From Pseudomonadota bacterium (GTDB taxonomy: Bacteria > Pseudomonadota > Gammaproteobacteria > Xanthomonadales > Xanthomonadaceae): 64,000 nucleotides of DNA. The first letter of the stretch is position 1; each line of letters opens with the position of its first letter. The notes beneath the pieces are model-generated. The model was not told the DNA's origin and did not search any database. It saw only the letters and a program-made list of their open reading frames with translations. The translations under genes were made by a program, and so were the position numbers. Shown piece by piece: positions 45,042 to 54,341 of this stretch. Location: contig JAFEBX010000015.1 in NCBI GenBank assembly GCA_018242425.1, positions 1 through 64,000 of the forward strand, written 5' to 3'.

Positions 45042-46529
45042 ATGAGGGGAACCACCGCAGGGGTCGGGATCGGGCGCCATTACCTGCGCTATTCCCTGGG
45101 CAATGTCTCCACCATCCTCGCCGGGCTGGTGTCGTTCCCGTTGATGACGCGCCTGCTCGACAACACCCAGTACGGCATCCTCGGCTACTACGACAACTGG
45201 ATGCTGCTGGCGGTCGCCATCGCCAAGTTCGGCGCCCAGCATTCGCTGCTGCGCTTCTATCCGCACGGCGACGATGCCGGCGATCGCGCGGCGTTCTTCA
45301 CCAATTACTTCTACCTGCCGTTGGCTTGTTCGCTGGTGCTGTGGGTGGTTCTGCTGGTGGTGATGGCGACGATCGACCGCCTCACCGGCGCGCACCAGCA
45401 CCTGGTGTTCTGGATGGCGATGTTCGCGGTGCCGTTGTCGAGTTTCTCCAGCCTGACCGAAACAATCCTGCGTGCGAGCGAGCAATCGCGCACCGTGCTG
45501 GTGACGCGGGTCGTCGGACGCTGGCTGGAAGTGGGGCTGATGGTCGGCGCAGTGGTGTTGCTCGATCGCAGTGCCATTGCCGCCTACGGCGGCAAGCTGG
45601 CCGCGGCGATCCTCGTCACCGGCTGGTACGCGACGTGGGTACGTCGCCATGTCCGCTTCATGCGCGCGCACGTCTCGTTCGGGCAAATGCGCGAGGGCAT
45701 GCGTTACGGCGTGCCGCTGGTCGCCAATGAAGTCGTTGCCGTTGCCATCGTCGTGGTGGACCGGTTGATGCTGAAGGGCATGCTCGGTGAATTCGCCGCG
45801 GTCGGCATCTACAGCGTCGGCGCGTCGCTGGCGATGCAGTTGAACACCTTCATGAATACCAGCGTGTTCGAAGCCCTGGTTCCGACCGCCAACAGGCTGT
45901 TCCAGACCGAAGGCGTGGAGGCAGTGCGCGCGCTCAAGCGCCAGGTGTTGCTGCCGATGGCCTATTGCAGCATCGGCATGGCGATGCTGCTTGGCGTGTT
46001 CGGCGCCGATGCCATCCACGCCCTCAGTGGCCCGTCCAAGATCGCATCGGGGCCGGTGTTCTCGATCCTCGGCATGGTGTTCGCGCTGTATCCGCTGCTG
46101 GCACTGTCGGGATTCGGGCTGTTGCTCGAAAAACGCACGCAGAAGATCCTGATGTTGATGATCGGCAGCCTGGCGATCAACGTGATTCTCAACATGTTGT
46201 GGATCCCGCGCTTCCATGTCATGGGCTCGGTCTATGCAAGCGCGATCAGCACGCTGGCACTCGGTATCGCGCATTGCGTCTTCGTGCGTCGCGATCTGCT
46301 GCAGTTCCCTTCGCCTGGCGTGCTCGCGCGTGCGTTGCTCGGCGTGGCCGTCTGCCTCGCCATCGCGTGGTGGCTGGCCGGGGTGCTCAAGCCGGGCTGG
46401 ATGCGTTTCCTGTTCGGCAGCGGCACCTGTGCGCTGGTCTATGCCGGCATCGTGCTGGCGCTGGATGCCCGCATTCGCGGACTGTTGCTGCAGCTGTGGC
46501 AACGTCTCGGTATCGGCACGCGGCGATGA
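45042..46529 (+). CDS. Wzx-like polysaccharide flippase (MATE/MOP superfamily)
   Basis: Inner-membrane translocase that flips undecaprenyl-linked repeat units to the periplasm. The 495-residue protein is hydrophobic with about 12-14 membrane segments. It starts HYLRYSLGNVSTILAGLVSF then PLMTRLLDNTQYGILGYYDN, the typical first helix and loop of polysaccharide-biosynthesis transporters, and has the late ISTLALGIAHCVFVRR. An ATG at 45006 adds 12 residues, but a likely promoter places transcription start after it. It is the only flippase in the window and matches the Wzy-type polymerase at 51911. It converges on the acetyltransferase gene with 14 bases between stops. Confidence 0.9.
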   Translation: MRGTTAGVGIGRHYLRYSLGNVSTILAGLVSFPLMTRLLDNTQYGILGYYDNWMLLAVAIAKFGAQHSLLRFYPHGDDAGDRAAFFTNYFYLPLACSLVLWVVLLVVMATIDRLTGAHQHLVFWMAMFAVPLSSFSSLTETILRASEQSRTVLVTRVVGRWLEVGLMVGAVVLLDRSAIAAYGGKLAAAILVTGWYATWVRRHVRFMRAHVSFGQMREGMRYGVPLVANEVVAVAIVVVDRLMLKGMLGEFAAVGIYSVGASLAMQLNTFMNTSVFEALVPTANRLFQTEGVEAVRALKRQVLLPMAYCSIGMAMLLGVFGADAIHALSGPSKIASGPVFSILGMVFALYPLLALSGFGLLLEKRTQKILMLMIGSLAINVILNMLWIPRFHVMGSVYASAISTLALGIAHCVFVRRDLLQFPSPGVLARALLGVAVCLAIAWWLAGVLKPGWMRFLFGSGTCALVYAGIVLALDARIRGLLLQLWQRLGIGTRR

Positions 46530-46543
46530 ACGGGCTGGCGCGT

Positions 46544-47089
46544 TCATGGTTGTGCATCGAGCGGGGTAATCCGCACCGCCGCACCGACCACGCGCATGCG
46601 GTCCGGGACATCGCGGGCGACCACGGCATTGGCTCCGATCACCACGCCGTTGCCAACGGTGATGTCGCCGAATATCTTGGCGCCGGCACCGATGTAGATG
46701 TCATTGCCAAGGCGCGGCCAGCGCGTGGATTTCCCGGCGCCCTTGTAACCGATGGTTACTTCCTGGCCGAGGCTGAGGTGATGGCCGGCATCGCAATGGA
46801 GAAAGACGCCGCCGTGATGGCCGATGTGCAGCCCCGGACCGATGTCGGCATTGGCCGAGATCTGGATGCCAAGGACAAGGTCGCTGAAGACTTTCAGCGG
46901 CAGGTAGGCGAGCGTGAACGGCAGCCGCAGCAGGCGCCACGGAATGCGGCGCGTCCAGCGCACGTAGCGATAGATCATCGTCGCCAGGAAACCGTAGGTG
47001 AAGAAGGCATGGGCCGGCCTGCGCCACGCGGGTGCGCCGGCGGAATCAGCCAGGTAAGTGCGGAAATCTTCCTTCAGCGTGGCGAACAT
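46544..47089 (-). CDS. Serine-acetyltransferase-like left-handed beta-helix acyltransferase
   Basis: A 181-residue hexapeptide-repeat acyltransferase. The N-terminal helices (MFATLKEDFRTYLADSAGAP) precede a beta-helix with ISANADIGPGLHIGHHGGVF then LHCDAG, YKGAGKSTRWPRLGNDIYIG and GVVIGANAVVARDVPDRMRV. It resembles CysE, but the N-terminus is short and the gene sits among exopolysaccharide functions, so an O-acetyltransferase acting on sugar is equally possible. The first in-frame ATG with a fitting N-terminus is at 47089. It faces the YdcF gene, start to start, with 32 bases between. Confidence 0.8.
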   Translation of the reverse strand: MFATLKEDFRTYLADSAGAPAWRRPAHAFFTYGFLATMIYRYVRWTRRIPWRLLRLPFTLAYLPLKVFSDLVLGIQISANADIGPGLHIGHHGGVFLHCDAGHHLSLGQEVTIGYKGAGKSTRWPRLGNDIYIGAGAKIFGDITVGNGVVIGANAVVARDVPDRMRVVGAAVRITPLDAQP

Positions 47090-47121
47090 GGCTATACCAC
47101 CTCGTTGCCGGGGTGCCTGCC

Positions 47122-47871
47122 ATGAGCGACTTCCTGTTGTCGCCGCTGACATGGCTGGCGATCGCGGCATTGCTGCTGGTGCTGTGCGGCAAGCGACTGC
47201 AACGGCACATGCAATGGTTGTGCAAGGCCTTGGTGATCGTCGCGGTGCTGGCGTGCACGCCGTTGTGTGCGAATGCCCTGTTGTGGTTGGCCGAACGCCA
47301 TCCGGGAATCCCGGACTGTTCCGCTGCACAGGATGATTGGCCGATCGTCCTGCTGACTGCCGGCTACGATCGGCCGCCGCGTTCCGCCAGCGACGACGCC
47401 GCGTTGGGCAAGGAAAATTTCGAGCGCATGGATACCGCCCGGCGCCTGGTGGCCGCCGATGCACATTCGATCCTCTACGTCTCCGGTGGCGGCGAGGAAC
47501 GGATCGCCGAATCCGTCGTTGTTTCCACCCTGCTGGTACAGCGCGGGATTCCACGCGATCGCCTGCGGCAGGAAACGCATTCGCGCACGACCTGGGAAAA
47601 CGCCTTTGCCTTGCGCGGGGATGTTGAACAGGCGCGGCTGGTGACGTCGCCGGCGCATCTGCAACGCGCGACGATGGCCTTCCATGCCGCGGGCATTGAA
47701 GTTTGTGCAGTTCCTGCCGCGAGCAGCGTTGTTACTGCCGATGGCGTTGGCTATGTCCTGCCGCGGCGTACCGCCATGCTCAAGACCGAGCAGGCGCTGC
47801 ACGAACTGGCCGGTCGCGTTGCCTATGCGTGGCGTGGCTGGCGCCTTCATGCCGCCAGCAACCGGTCGTAG
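47122..47871 (+). CDS. YdcF/SanA/ElyC family (DUF218) envelope protein
   Basis: A 249-residue protein with an N-terminal membrane hairpin (LTWLAIAALLLVLCG and LVIVAVLACTPLCANALLWL) and a periplasmic DUF218 domain. Domain landmarks are PIVLLTAGYDRPP (where an acidic residue usually stands), ILYVSGGGEERIAES, RLRQETHSRTTWENAFALRG and VTSPAHLQRATMAFHAAGIE. Relatives (ElyC, SanA) influence envelope and lipid-carrier-dependent glycan synthesis, and such genes are frequent in exopolysaccharide loci. Its 3' end overlaps the convergent glycosyltransferase gene by 25 bases. Confidence 0.85.
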   Translation: MSDFLLSPLTWLAIAALLLVLCGKRLQRHMQWLCKALVIVAVLACTPLCANALLWLAERHPGIPDCSAAQDDWPIVLLTAGYDRPPRSASDDAALGKENFERMDTARRLVAADAHSILYVSGGGEERIAESVVVSTLLVQRGIPRDRLRQETHSRTTWENAFALRGDVEQARLVTSPAHLQRATMAFHAAGIEVCAVPAASSVVTADGVGYVLPRRTAMLKTEQALHELAGRVAYAWRGWRLHAASNRS

Positions 47872-49031
47872 TACGGAAGCATGGCGTCGCCGATCGCGTC
47901 CCAGCCGTAACGCGCTTCCGCCAGTCGGCGTGCTTCGCGCCCGAGCGCGGCGCGATGGGCGGGATCATCGAGCAGGGCGAGGATGCGGTCGGCGAAACCT
48001 TGCGCATCGTCGGCGAATGCGGCGTGGATACCGTCCTCAAGATCAATGCCTTCGCTGCCGATCGTGGTAGTGACGATGGCCTTGCCGAAAGCCATGGCTT
48101 CCAGCACCTTCAGGCGCGTGCCGCTGCCCATGCGCAGGGGCACGACATAGACCGACGCACGTTGCACCAACGGGCGCAGGTCATCGACGAACCCGGTGAC
48201 GTCGACGTTCGCGGCCACGTTCGCGGGAACCTGCATGCCTTGCGCCTTGCCGACCAGGGTGAAGCGCAGCCCCGGCTTGCGCGCGAGCACCCGCGGCAAC
48301 ACGTCGGACAGGAACCATTCGATGCCATCGCGGTTGGGGAACCAGCCCATCTGGCCGACGAAGACCAGGCTGCCGTCCTCGTCATCCGTGCCGGGTCGGT
48401 TACCATCGAGATCGACGCCATTCGGCACGGTGATCGCGGTGCGTGCGCCGAGGTCGACGAGTTGCGCGCGATCCTGCTCCGAGCACGCCAGCACCAGGTC
48501 GGCGCGCCTGCTGGCAACGGCTTCGAAGCGACTCAGTCGATCGATCTGGCTGCGCAGGAAGGCACGATGCAGTGGTCGCGATTCGTTGTCGCCGCGTGCG
48601 CGCAACAGCACGTGCTCGACGTTGTGCGCGTTGTAGACGACCGGGACACCGCTCGGCACCTGGTTGGCGCAGGCCATCAGCGGGAGCATGTCGAAGTGGA
48701 CGAGGTCGGCATCGCGCGCCAGTTCGGCGACCTTCGCGCGCAACTCGGCGCCGGCATAGCGATGGACGACGAATGGCAGGCTGCCCCCCATGCTGGAAGC
48801 CAGTTGCAACGCGGTGGAAATCCTGTCCTGGCGCAAATGATGGAAGGCGAGGCGCGTCACCGCGGGCGGCAATTCACCGCCCGCGGTTTCGACATCTTCC
48901 GGGCGCAGGCAGCTGAGCAGGGTGACGCGATGTTCGCGCGACAGCGCCCGCAGCAGATGCCATGAACGCAGCTGGTGGCCTTCGGTCGGAGGCCACGGCA
49001 GGCGACTGGTCACCATCATCAGCCGTGCCAT
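47847..49031 (-). CDS. Glycosyltransferase family 4, exosortase-associated sugar transferase type
   Basis: A 394-residue GT-B glycosyltransferase. It opens MARLMMVTSRLPWPPTEGHQ, typical of sugar transferases of PEP-CTERM/EpsH loci (TIGR03087 type, from memory). VVYNAHNVEHVLLRARGDNE and LVFVGQMGWFPNRDG follow. The C-terminal donor site is VVPLRMGSGTRLKVLEAMAF, with E-x7-E-like spacing around GSEGIDLEDG. It is the last gene of the minus-strand exopolysaccharide operon, and its start overlaps the preceding stop by one base. Confidence 0.9.
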   Translation of the reverse strand: MARLMMVTSRLPWPPTEGHQLRSWHLLRALSREHRVTLLSCLRPEDVETAGGELPPAVTRLAFHHLRQDRISTALQLASSMGGSLPFVVHRYAGAELRAKVAELARDADLVHFDMLPLMACANQVPSGVPVVYNAHNVEHVLLRARGDNESRPLHRAFLRSQIDRLSRFEAVASRRADLVLACSEQDRAQLVDLGARTAITVPNGVDLDGNRPGTDDEDGSLVFVGQMGWFPNRDGIEWFLSDVLPRVLARKPGLRFTLVGKAQGMQVPANVAANVDVTGFVDDLRPLVQRASVYVVPLRMGSGTRLKVLEAMAFGKAIVTTTIGSEGIDLEDGIHAAFADDAQGFADRILALLDDPAHRAALGREARRLAEARYGWDAIGDAMLPYYDRLLAA

Positions 49032-50161
49032 CAGTGCGGCTTCCACAAACGACTGCCATCGCGCGACATGGCGGCCGGCAACGACAGCAGCGCCGCGGTA
49101 TTGAGCATCAGGAAAGTGGCGGCGGTCGATGCCAGCGGCAGTCTCCGCGCGATGCCGGGCAGGATGATGGCCAACAGCGCGAAGCCGTAGCCGACGCACT
49201 GGACGAGGAACAGGGCGCGATAGATCGGATCAGGCGACAACGCGCAGGCGAGCAGGGCGCCCAGCATCGCCCAAGGCGCCAGCAGGCGGCTGAGCTTGTG
49301 CGAGCACCATGCGAACCACACCGGGTTGCGCCACGGCAGCAACAGGCGTGGCAAGCGTGCGATCAACTGCCAGTTGCCGGCTAGCGTGCGCACCTTGCGG
49401 GCGAATTCCTCGCCGTGGTGAGCGGATGCACTGTCCCATGCGATCGCGCGGTCGGTCATGGCGACCCGCTTGCCGGCAAACACGACGTGCAGTGGCAACC
49501 ACATGTCATCGAGGATGGTGCCGGCCGGCATCGCCACGAACAACGAAGTGCGCAATGCGTGGATCGCGCCGCTGACGCCGTGGAGCCAGCCCAGGGTCGA
49601 TTCGTCATGGCGGAGCTGGCGTTCTATCCGCATGTACAGCCCGAGGTCGCTTTCCCCGCCCTGCGCGTCGCGTATCTGCAGTTCGCCGGCGACAGCGCCG
49701 ACCTCAGGGTCCGAGAATGGCTGCACCAGTGCGCGCAATGTCCCCGGTGCGAAACGCTGGCGGGCATCGGCGAATACCGTAATCGGGGTGGTGACGGCGC
49801 GCAGCGCGGCATCCAGCGCCAGTGCCTTGCCACCATTGCAGGCAAGCGTGATGACGCGGCAACGGGGATCGCCGATGTCCGCAACACGCGTGGTGGCGTC
49901 GCTGCTGCCGTCATCGACCACGACCACCTGCAAGCGCTCGGCGGGGTAGTCCTGCACGAGGATGTCGCGGACACGCCCCGCGATCCGAGCTTCTTCATTG
50001 CAAGCGGCGATGACGACGGTGATCTCCGGCCATGTTTCCGGGTCACCAGAGATCGCGGGCCGATGCCTGCGGCCAAGGATCCGCATCAGCAACGGGTAGC
50101 CGAGATAGGCGTAAACCGGCACGGCCACGCAGATCCAGAACGCGAGCATCGTGCCGTTCAT
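49031..50161 (-). CDS. Glycosyltransferase family 2, membrane-bound
   Basis: A 376-residue GT-A glycosyltransferase with an N-terminal membrane helix (MLAFWICVAVPVYAYLGYPL) and two to three at the C-terminus. The catalytic part shows ITVVIAACNEEARI, VVVVDDGSSDATT, the donor-metal motif FADARQRF (D-A-R where DxD is usual) and a later DMWLPLHVVFAGKR. The layout resembles processive or BcsA-like enzymes but without a QxxRW motif; a WHNR-type acceptor motif is not obvious. It begins 4 bases inside the end of the deacetylase gene. Confidence 0.88.
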   Translation of the reverse strand: MNGTMLAFWICVAVPVYAYLGYPLLMRILGRRHRPAISGDPETWPEITVVIAACNEEARIAGRVRDILVQDYPAERLQVVVVDDGSSDATTRVADIGDPRCRVITLACNGGKALALDAALRAVTTPITVFADARQRFAPGTLRALVQPFSDPEVGAVAGELQIRDAQGGESDLGLYMRIERQLRHDESTLGWLHGVSGAIHALRTSLFVAMPAGTILDDMWLPLHVVFAGKRVAMTDRAIAWDSASAHHGEEFARKVRTLAGNWQLIARLPRLLLPWRNPVWFAWCSHKLSRLLAPWAMLGALLACALSPDPIYRALFLVQCVGYGFALLAIILPGIARRLPLASTAATFLMLNTAALLSLPAAMSRDGSRLWKPH

Positions 50162-50889
50162 GTCAGGGCCGCGCGCAACCGCTGGTAGCGTGCATTGCCG
50201 AGTACGCGCTTGGGCACGGCGAGGGCGCCATGGCGCAGGCGCGCCCAGCGGGCGGCGGGTCCGCTCCAGTTCGCCAGTGCCGCGAATTTTGCTGCGCCGA
50301 GTTCGCGGGTGATGGCAATGCGATTGCGCCAGCCCGGTTGCATGTCGTCGTCGGGCCCGGGGCGCGAACCATAGAGGTCGCGATAGCCGCAGGCCAACGC
50401 TTCATCGAGTTCGCGCGCGCCGCCGCGACCACCAGGCAAGGCCATCGAATCGACTTCGCGGCCGATGATGTCTTCGAGCGCGGCCTTGCTGTCGCGCAAT
50501 TCGCGGCGCAGCGATTCCAGGTCCATGTCCTCGAGGAAGCCGTGGCTCATGCCATGGGCGCCGATGCGCATGCCGGCATCGGCGAGGGTGCGCACGTCTG
50601 CGCGGCGGAGCATGCCGGGGCGATCGATGAATCCGCCGGTGATGAAGAACGTGGCGCACAGGCCGCGTTCGGGCAGTCCATGTCCGAGCAGAAGCGGCAA
50701 TGCGGTGGTGACATTGCTGATATCGCCATCGTCGAAGGTGACGTGGAAGCGTTCTGGGCATTCCTGCGCCGCAATCCAGTCGAGCTGCTGCGCGAATCGC
50801 GCGGGCGCGACGCTGTAGACCGGGTCGAAATGCCCGGGCGACGTGGGATCGTCATGGATGCCGTGGTACATCAGGTGCATGCGGCGCAT
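50158..50889 (-). CDS. Polysaccharide deacetylase-like protein (NodB fold), first of tandem pair
   Basis: A 243-residue cytoplasmic or peripheral protein with a NodB carbohydrate-esterase core: MYHGIHDDP, the metal/catalytic strand FHVTFDDGDIS (Asp-Asp), the second motif IGAHGMSHGFLEDM (H-x-x-x-H type) and ALPGGRGGARELDE. This points to N- or O-deacetylation of a sugar in the exopolysaccharide, acting on Zn2+. No signal peptide is seen. Start and the preceding stop overlap as TGATG; an ATG at 50901 is possible. Confidence 0.85.
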   Translation of the reverse strand: MRRMHLMYHGIHDDPTSPGHFDPVYSVAPARFAQQLDWIAAQECPERFHVTFDDGDISNVTTALPLLLGHGLPERGLCATFFITGGFIDRPGMLRRADVRTLADAGMRIGAHGMSHGFLEDMDLESLRRELRDSKAALEDIIGREVDSMALPGGRGGARELDEALACGYRDLYGSRPGPDDDMQPGWRNRIAITRELGAAKFAALANWSGPAARWARLRHGALAVPKRVLGNARYQRLRAALT

Positions 50890-51914
50890 CACTGCCTCCA
50901 TTGCCGCAACCAGCCGAGCAGGCCGCTTGTTTCGCTGAAGAACAGCGCCTTCGACAGGCGCCCGCCCGGTGAACGGAAGCGTGCCTCGAAGGCATTGACG
51001 CGACCGATGCGATAGGGGTCGGTGCCGTTGCGGTTCAGCCGCTCGACGGTCGTGACCGCGGTGACGTAGCCGGCTTTGCGCAGCAGATCGACTTCGCGTT
51101 GCCCGAAATCCTGCGCTCGCCCGTTGGGGTAGGCGAAATGACGAGGTTGGCGGCCGAGCCCCTGGCGCAGAACGCTGGTGGAAACCGTGATTTCCTCGCG
51201 CACATGGGCGTCATCGGTTTTCGACAACAGCGGGTGGGTGTGGGTGTGGGCACCGATTTCGATGCCGTGCGTCTGCAGTTCCGAAATCCCGTCCCAGCCC
51301 AGCATTTCCCCTGCATCCGGCATCGGTTCGGTGGGGGCGGCCGCGGCGACGATGCGGTCAACCGTCGCCTCGACTTCGCGCGGCGGAAGCGCCTTGATGC
51401 AATCGGCAAGGTGTTGCAGCAAATGCGGGTGGCTGGAGGCGTCCGAAATATCGACCGGCTCCATGCCGAAGAATCCGATGTCGAGCACGGGGTTGCCGGC
51501 GTTCTGGATCGCGTGCGCCAGGCGGTAATACCACAGCGACGATCCGCCGATCAGCGACGTCACCACATAGAGGGTGACCGGCGGTGGCGGGGACATCGCG
51601 AGGATGTGCAGGTTGTCCATGTAGCCGTCATCGAATGTCAGGGCATAGCGCGGCCCGCGTCGGCGCGTCGACAGGTGATGGCGGCCATCGTCCAGCGAAA
51701 CCAGCCAGCGTTTGGCGCGCAGCCATCCGACGTGGCGTGCGAACGTGGACGGCGAAGTGCTGAGCGGCGCCGGGTCGTAGTCATCGCGCAGGCGGTGGTA
51801 CATCAACACAGCCAGCGACGGGCCGCTCAACCAGCGATAGATCGAATCGGCGCCGCTGTAATGCGCCATCAACGCGAACGCGTATTTCACCAGCGGGAAT
51901 AGTTCGTGGATCAT
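50889..51914 (-). CDS. Polysaccharide deacetylase-like protein (NodB fold), second of tandem pair
   Basis: A 341-residue protein with LAVLMYHRLRDDYDPAPLST near the start, the NodB strand YALTFDDGYMDNLHIL, an inserted segment (about residues 125-215), then the zinc motif IGAHTHTHPLLSKT (H-x-H-x-H arrangement) and HFAYPNGRAQDFG, as in other carbohydrate esterase 4 enzymes. It differs enough from its neighbour to be an old duplication or a separate recruitment. Its start overlaps the stop of the polymerase gene by 4 bases. Confidence 0.85.
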   Translation of the reverse strand: MIHELFPLVKYAFALMAHYSGADSIYRWLSGPSLAVLMYHRLRDDYDPAPLSTSPSTFARHVGWLRAKRWLVSLDDGRHHLSTRRRGPRYALTFDDGYMDNLHILAMSPPPPVTLYVVTSLIGGSSLWYYRLAHAIQNAGNPVLDIGFFGMEPVDISDASSHPHLLQHLADCIKALPPREVEATVDRIVAAAAPTEPMPDAGEMLGWDGISELQTHGIEIGAHTHTHPLLSKTDDAHVREEITVSTSVLRQGLGRQPRHFAYPNGRAQDFGQREVDLLRKAGYVTAVTTVERLNRNGTDPYRIGRVNAFEARFRSPGGRLSKALFFSETSGLLGWLRQWRQ

Positions 51915-53239
51915 CGGTGCGTGCCTCCCGATGCCAGCAAATCGCGTGACTTGAGCAGCAGGCCGACATAGATCCAGAAGCAACCGATCATCGGGTAATA
52001 GGTGAAGCGGTCGCCGAAGATGTTGCCCACCACAAGGGCGGTCCACGCACCCAGCATCCCGAGCGCGATTCCGTATTGCCAACTCCCCGGTGGCGTCTTT
52101 CGCAGCCGCTTGATGCACAGGAAGAACAGCGCCAGAAGCAATGCGAGCAACACCAGTGCGCCGACGACGCCGCCCTCCGCGAGCGTGCGCAGGTACACGT
52201 TGTGGGTGTCCATGTGATATGGGTTCACCCGGCGCGCAAACGTATTGAAGCCGGTTCCGACCACGGGATGGGCGACGAAGCTGTCCCAGGCGATGCCCCA
52301 GTAAACCATGCGCATGCGCGTGCTTTCGTCCTGCTTGTCTTCCTCCACCGACGTGCTCTGGTAGCGTTCGACCACGGATTCCGGAAGGATCGCCGGCAGT
52401 GCGATCGCCAGCACCAGGAACAGCGGCATCAGTTTCCAGCGACCGCGCCAGGCCAGCAGAACGCAGATCAGGCCGAGCGCGACCGCGACATACGCGGTGC
52501 GCGAATAGGCGTAGAGGATGCAGAACACCGAGCAGGCCAGTCCCAGTGCGACGAGTGCACGCAGGATCTTCGGCATCTTCACCGCGATCAGCAGCGCGAA
52601 GCACAGCACCCCCATGGTGACGCAGAACGCCGCGAATTCATTGGCGCCTAGCAGGGCGAACGTGCCCTTGATGCGCAATGCGTCACCGTAATGCCACTTG
52701 GCGACCGAGGTGTGCTGTACCCAGGTGACCTTGGCGATGTAGGGCAACGGCAGCAGGCTGGCGATGATGATTTTCTTCACCTGCGACAAGTCACGCACGC
52801 TCATCTGGGTAACGAAGACCAGCGACACCGCGATCAGATGGTCCTTCAGGATGTTGATGCGGTCGCCATCGCTGACCAGTTGCGAACCGACCAGGTACGA
52901 GACTACCGCGTACAACATGTAGACGAAGACCGCGATATTGACGGGTTCATTGCGCGCCAAACGACCGCCGCAGAAGAAGGCCCCGATCAACGAAATGGCG
53001 AAGAACACATTGAGGAAGTTGAGGCCACCGCCAAGCTGCGGCAGGTAGCCGGTCTGGATGTTCTGCAACGGCAACAGGAACACGAACAGGTAGAGGGGCC
53101 AGTTGTTGCGATGACGGCGTGCTGGCGCTGCATCCTGTGCGGCGTCCATCGGTGCAGCGACATCCTGCTCGCGCCAGCGCAGCCCGCGTTCGGCGAGCGG
53201 GAAGCGCGAGGGCGACGATTCAGGCTGCACGTGCGACAT
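51911..53239 (-). CDS. O-antigen ligase/Wzy-type polymerase
   Basis: A 442-residue inner-membrane protein with about 10-12 membrane segments and a large periplasmic loop (about residues 305-360). The polymerase/ligase signature is seen in HPVVGTGFNTFARRVNPYHM then DTHNVYLRTLAEGG, where the H-N-x-x-L pattern is typical of O-antigen ligase-domain proteins. It probably polymerises flipped repeat units. The start is taken at 53239 (MSHVQPESS), which overlaps the preceding glycosyltransferase by 20 bases; 53149 is a shorter alternative. Confidence 0.87.
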   Translation of the reverse strand: MSHVQPESSPSRFPLAERGLRWREQDVAAPMDAAQDAAPARRHRNNWPLYLFVFLLPLQNIQTGYLPQLGGGLNFLNVFFAISLIGAFFCGGRLARNEPVNIAVFVYMLYAVVSYLVGSQLVSDGDRINILKDHLIAVSLVFVTQMSVRDLSQVKKIIIASLLPLPYIAKVTWVQHTSVAKWHYGDALRIKGTFALLGANEFAAFCVTMGVLCFALLIAVKMPKILRALVALGLACSVFCILYAYSRTAYVAVALGLICVLLAWRGRWKLMPLFLVLAIALPAILPESVVERYQSTSVEEDKQDESTRMRMVYWGIAWDSFVAHPVVGTGFNTFARRVNPYHMDTHNVYLRTLAEGGVVGALVLLALLLALFFLCIKRLRKTPPGSWQYGIALGMLGAWTALVVGNIFGDRFTYYPMIGCFWIYVGLLLKSRDLLASGGTHR

Positions 53240-54341
53240 CGCCTGCTCCGCGCAAGGCCCGATAGAGGCCGGCATAGCGTGTTGCCATCACCTGTGCCGA
53301 ATGGAATTCGCGCGCATATTCACGCGCCGCAGAATCATCGCTGCGGGTGCCAATGGCCGCGCGCATTGCATCGGCCCAGGAGGTTTCATCCGCAGGCAAC
53401 AATCGTGAACACGGGGCGTGCGCCAGCAACGACGGGACGTCACCCACCGCGGTCGCCAGGATCGGTTTGCCCGCGGACATCGCTTCCAGCACGACCAGCG
53501 GCATGCCTTCACTCAGCGAGGGCAGGGCGAGCACGTCCATCGCGGCGTAGACGGGCGCGCAGTCGTCCAAGGTTCCAAGCATCGTCACCCGCGGGCGCAA
53601 GCCCAGTGCCTCGACCAGCAGTGCCAGCGCGCCGAATTCCGGACCATCGCCGGCCACCAGCAGATGGATCGGCGCGTCATCGCCGATGCGCGACATCGCC
53701 CGCAGCAGAAGGGAAAGATTCTTTTCCGGGGCGAGGCGGCCGATTGCAGCGAACACGGTCTCTTCCGGCTCGCAACGGAAACGCCGGCGTGCCAGCAGGC
53801 GTTCCTGCGGTGACGCATGCTCGATCATCTCGATGCCGTTGGCGATCGGATGGATGCGATCGCGGGCGACGCCTGCCGCAAGCAGATTCTCGACCTGGGG
53901 TTGCGCCACGGCCACGACCGCGTCGTAACGTTTCAGCAGCGCCCGCTCGATCCGGTTATACAGACGCAGCGCGGTGCTGGTTTCGATCCAGCCATGCGTC
54001 GTCGCCACGCAAGCACAGTCGAGTCCGCGCGTTGCCAGCCATGCATATACCGCGCTCTTGGGGTCGTGGGCGTGCACGCAGTCCGCCCCGGTGGATCGCA
54101 GCAATGCGCGCAGGGTCGATATCGCACCTGCATCGAGGCGCCCCTTGCTAGGCAGTAACACACTGTCCTGACGTCGCCGTTGCGCCTCGTCGTGGAGCGG
54201 GGAATGGCCGAGGTGGTGATTGTCGATGCACGCCAGCACGCTTCCCTGGCCGGCATCGGGCAGGTGACGAGCGAGCGCCAGCACCATGCGATCGGCGCCA
54301 TACAGGCCCGCGCTCGAACGCAATTGCACGACCGGCCTCAT
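53220..54341 (-). CDS. Glycosyltransferase family 4
   Basis: A 373-residue GT-B enzyme. The N-terminal acceptor domain shows SSAGLYGADRMVLALARHLP and VHAHDPKSAVYAWLATRG. The donor domain has FAAIGRLAPEKNLSLLLRAM, HLLVAGDGPEFGALALLVEA and the nucleotide-binding PSLSEGMPLVVLEAMSAGKP with the conserved E-x7-E. It presumably adds one sugar of the repeat unit on the cytoplasmic side. Start and upstream stop overlap by 4 bases. Confidence 0.92.
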   Translation of the reverse strand: MRPVVQLRSSAGLYGADRMVLALARHLPDAGQGSVLACIDNHHLGHSPLHDEAQRRRQDSVLLPSKGRLDAGAISTLRALLRSTGADCVHAHDPKSAVYAWLATRGLDCACVATTHGWIETSTALRLYNRIERALLKRYDAVVAVAQPQVENLLAAGVARDRIHPIANGIEMIEHASPQERLLARRRFRCEPEETVFAAIGRLAPEKNLSLLLRAMSRIGDDAPIHLLVAGDGPEFGALALLVEALGLRPRVTMLGTLDDCAPVYAAMDVLALPSLSEGMPLVVLEAMSAGKPILATAVGDVPSLLAHAPCSRLLPADETSWADAMRAAIGTRSDDSAAREYAREFHSAQVMATRYAGLYRALRGAGDVARAA

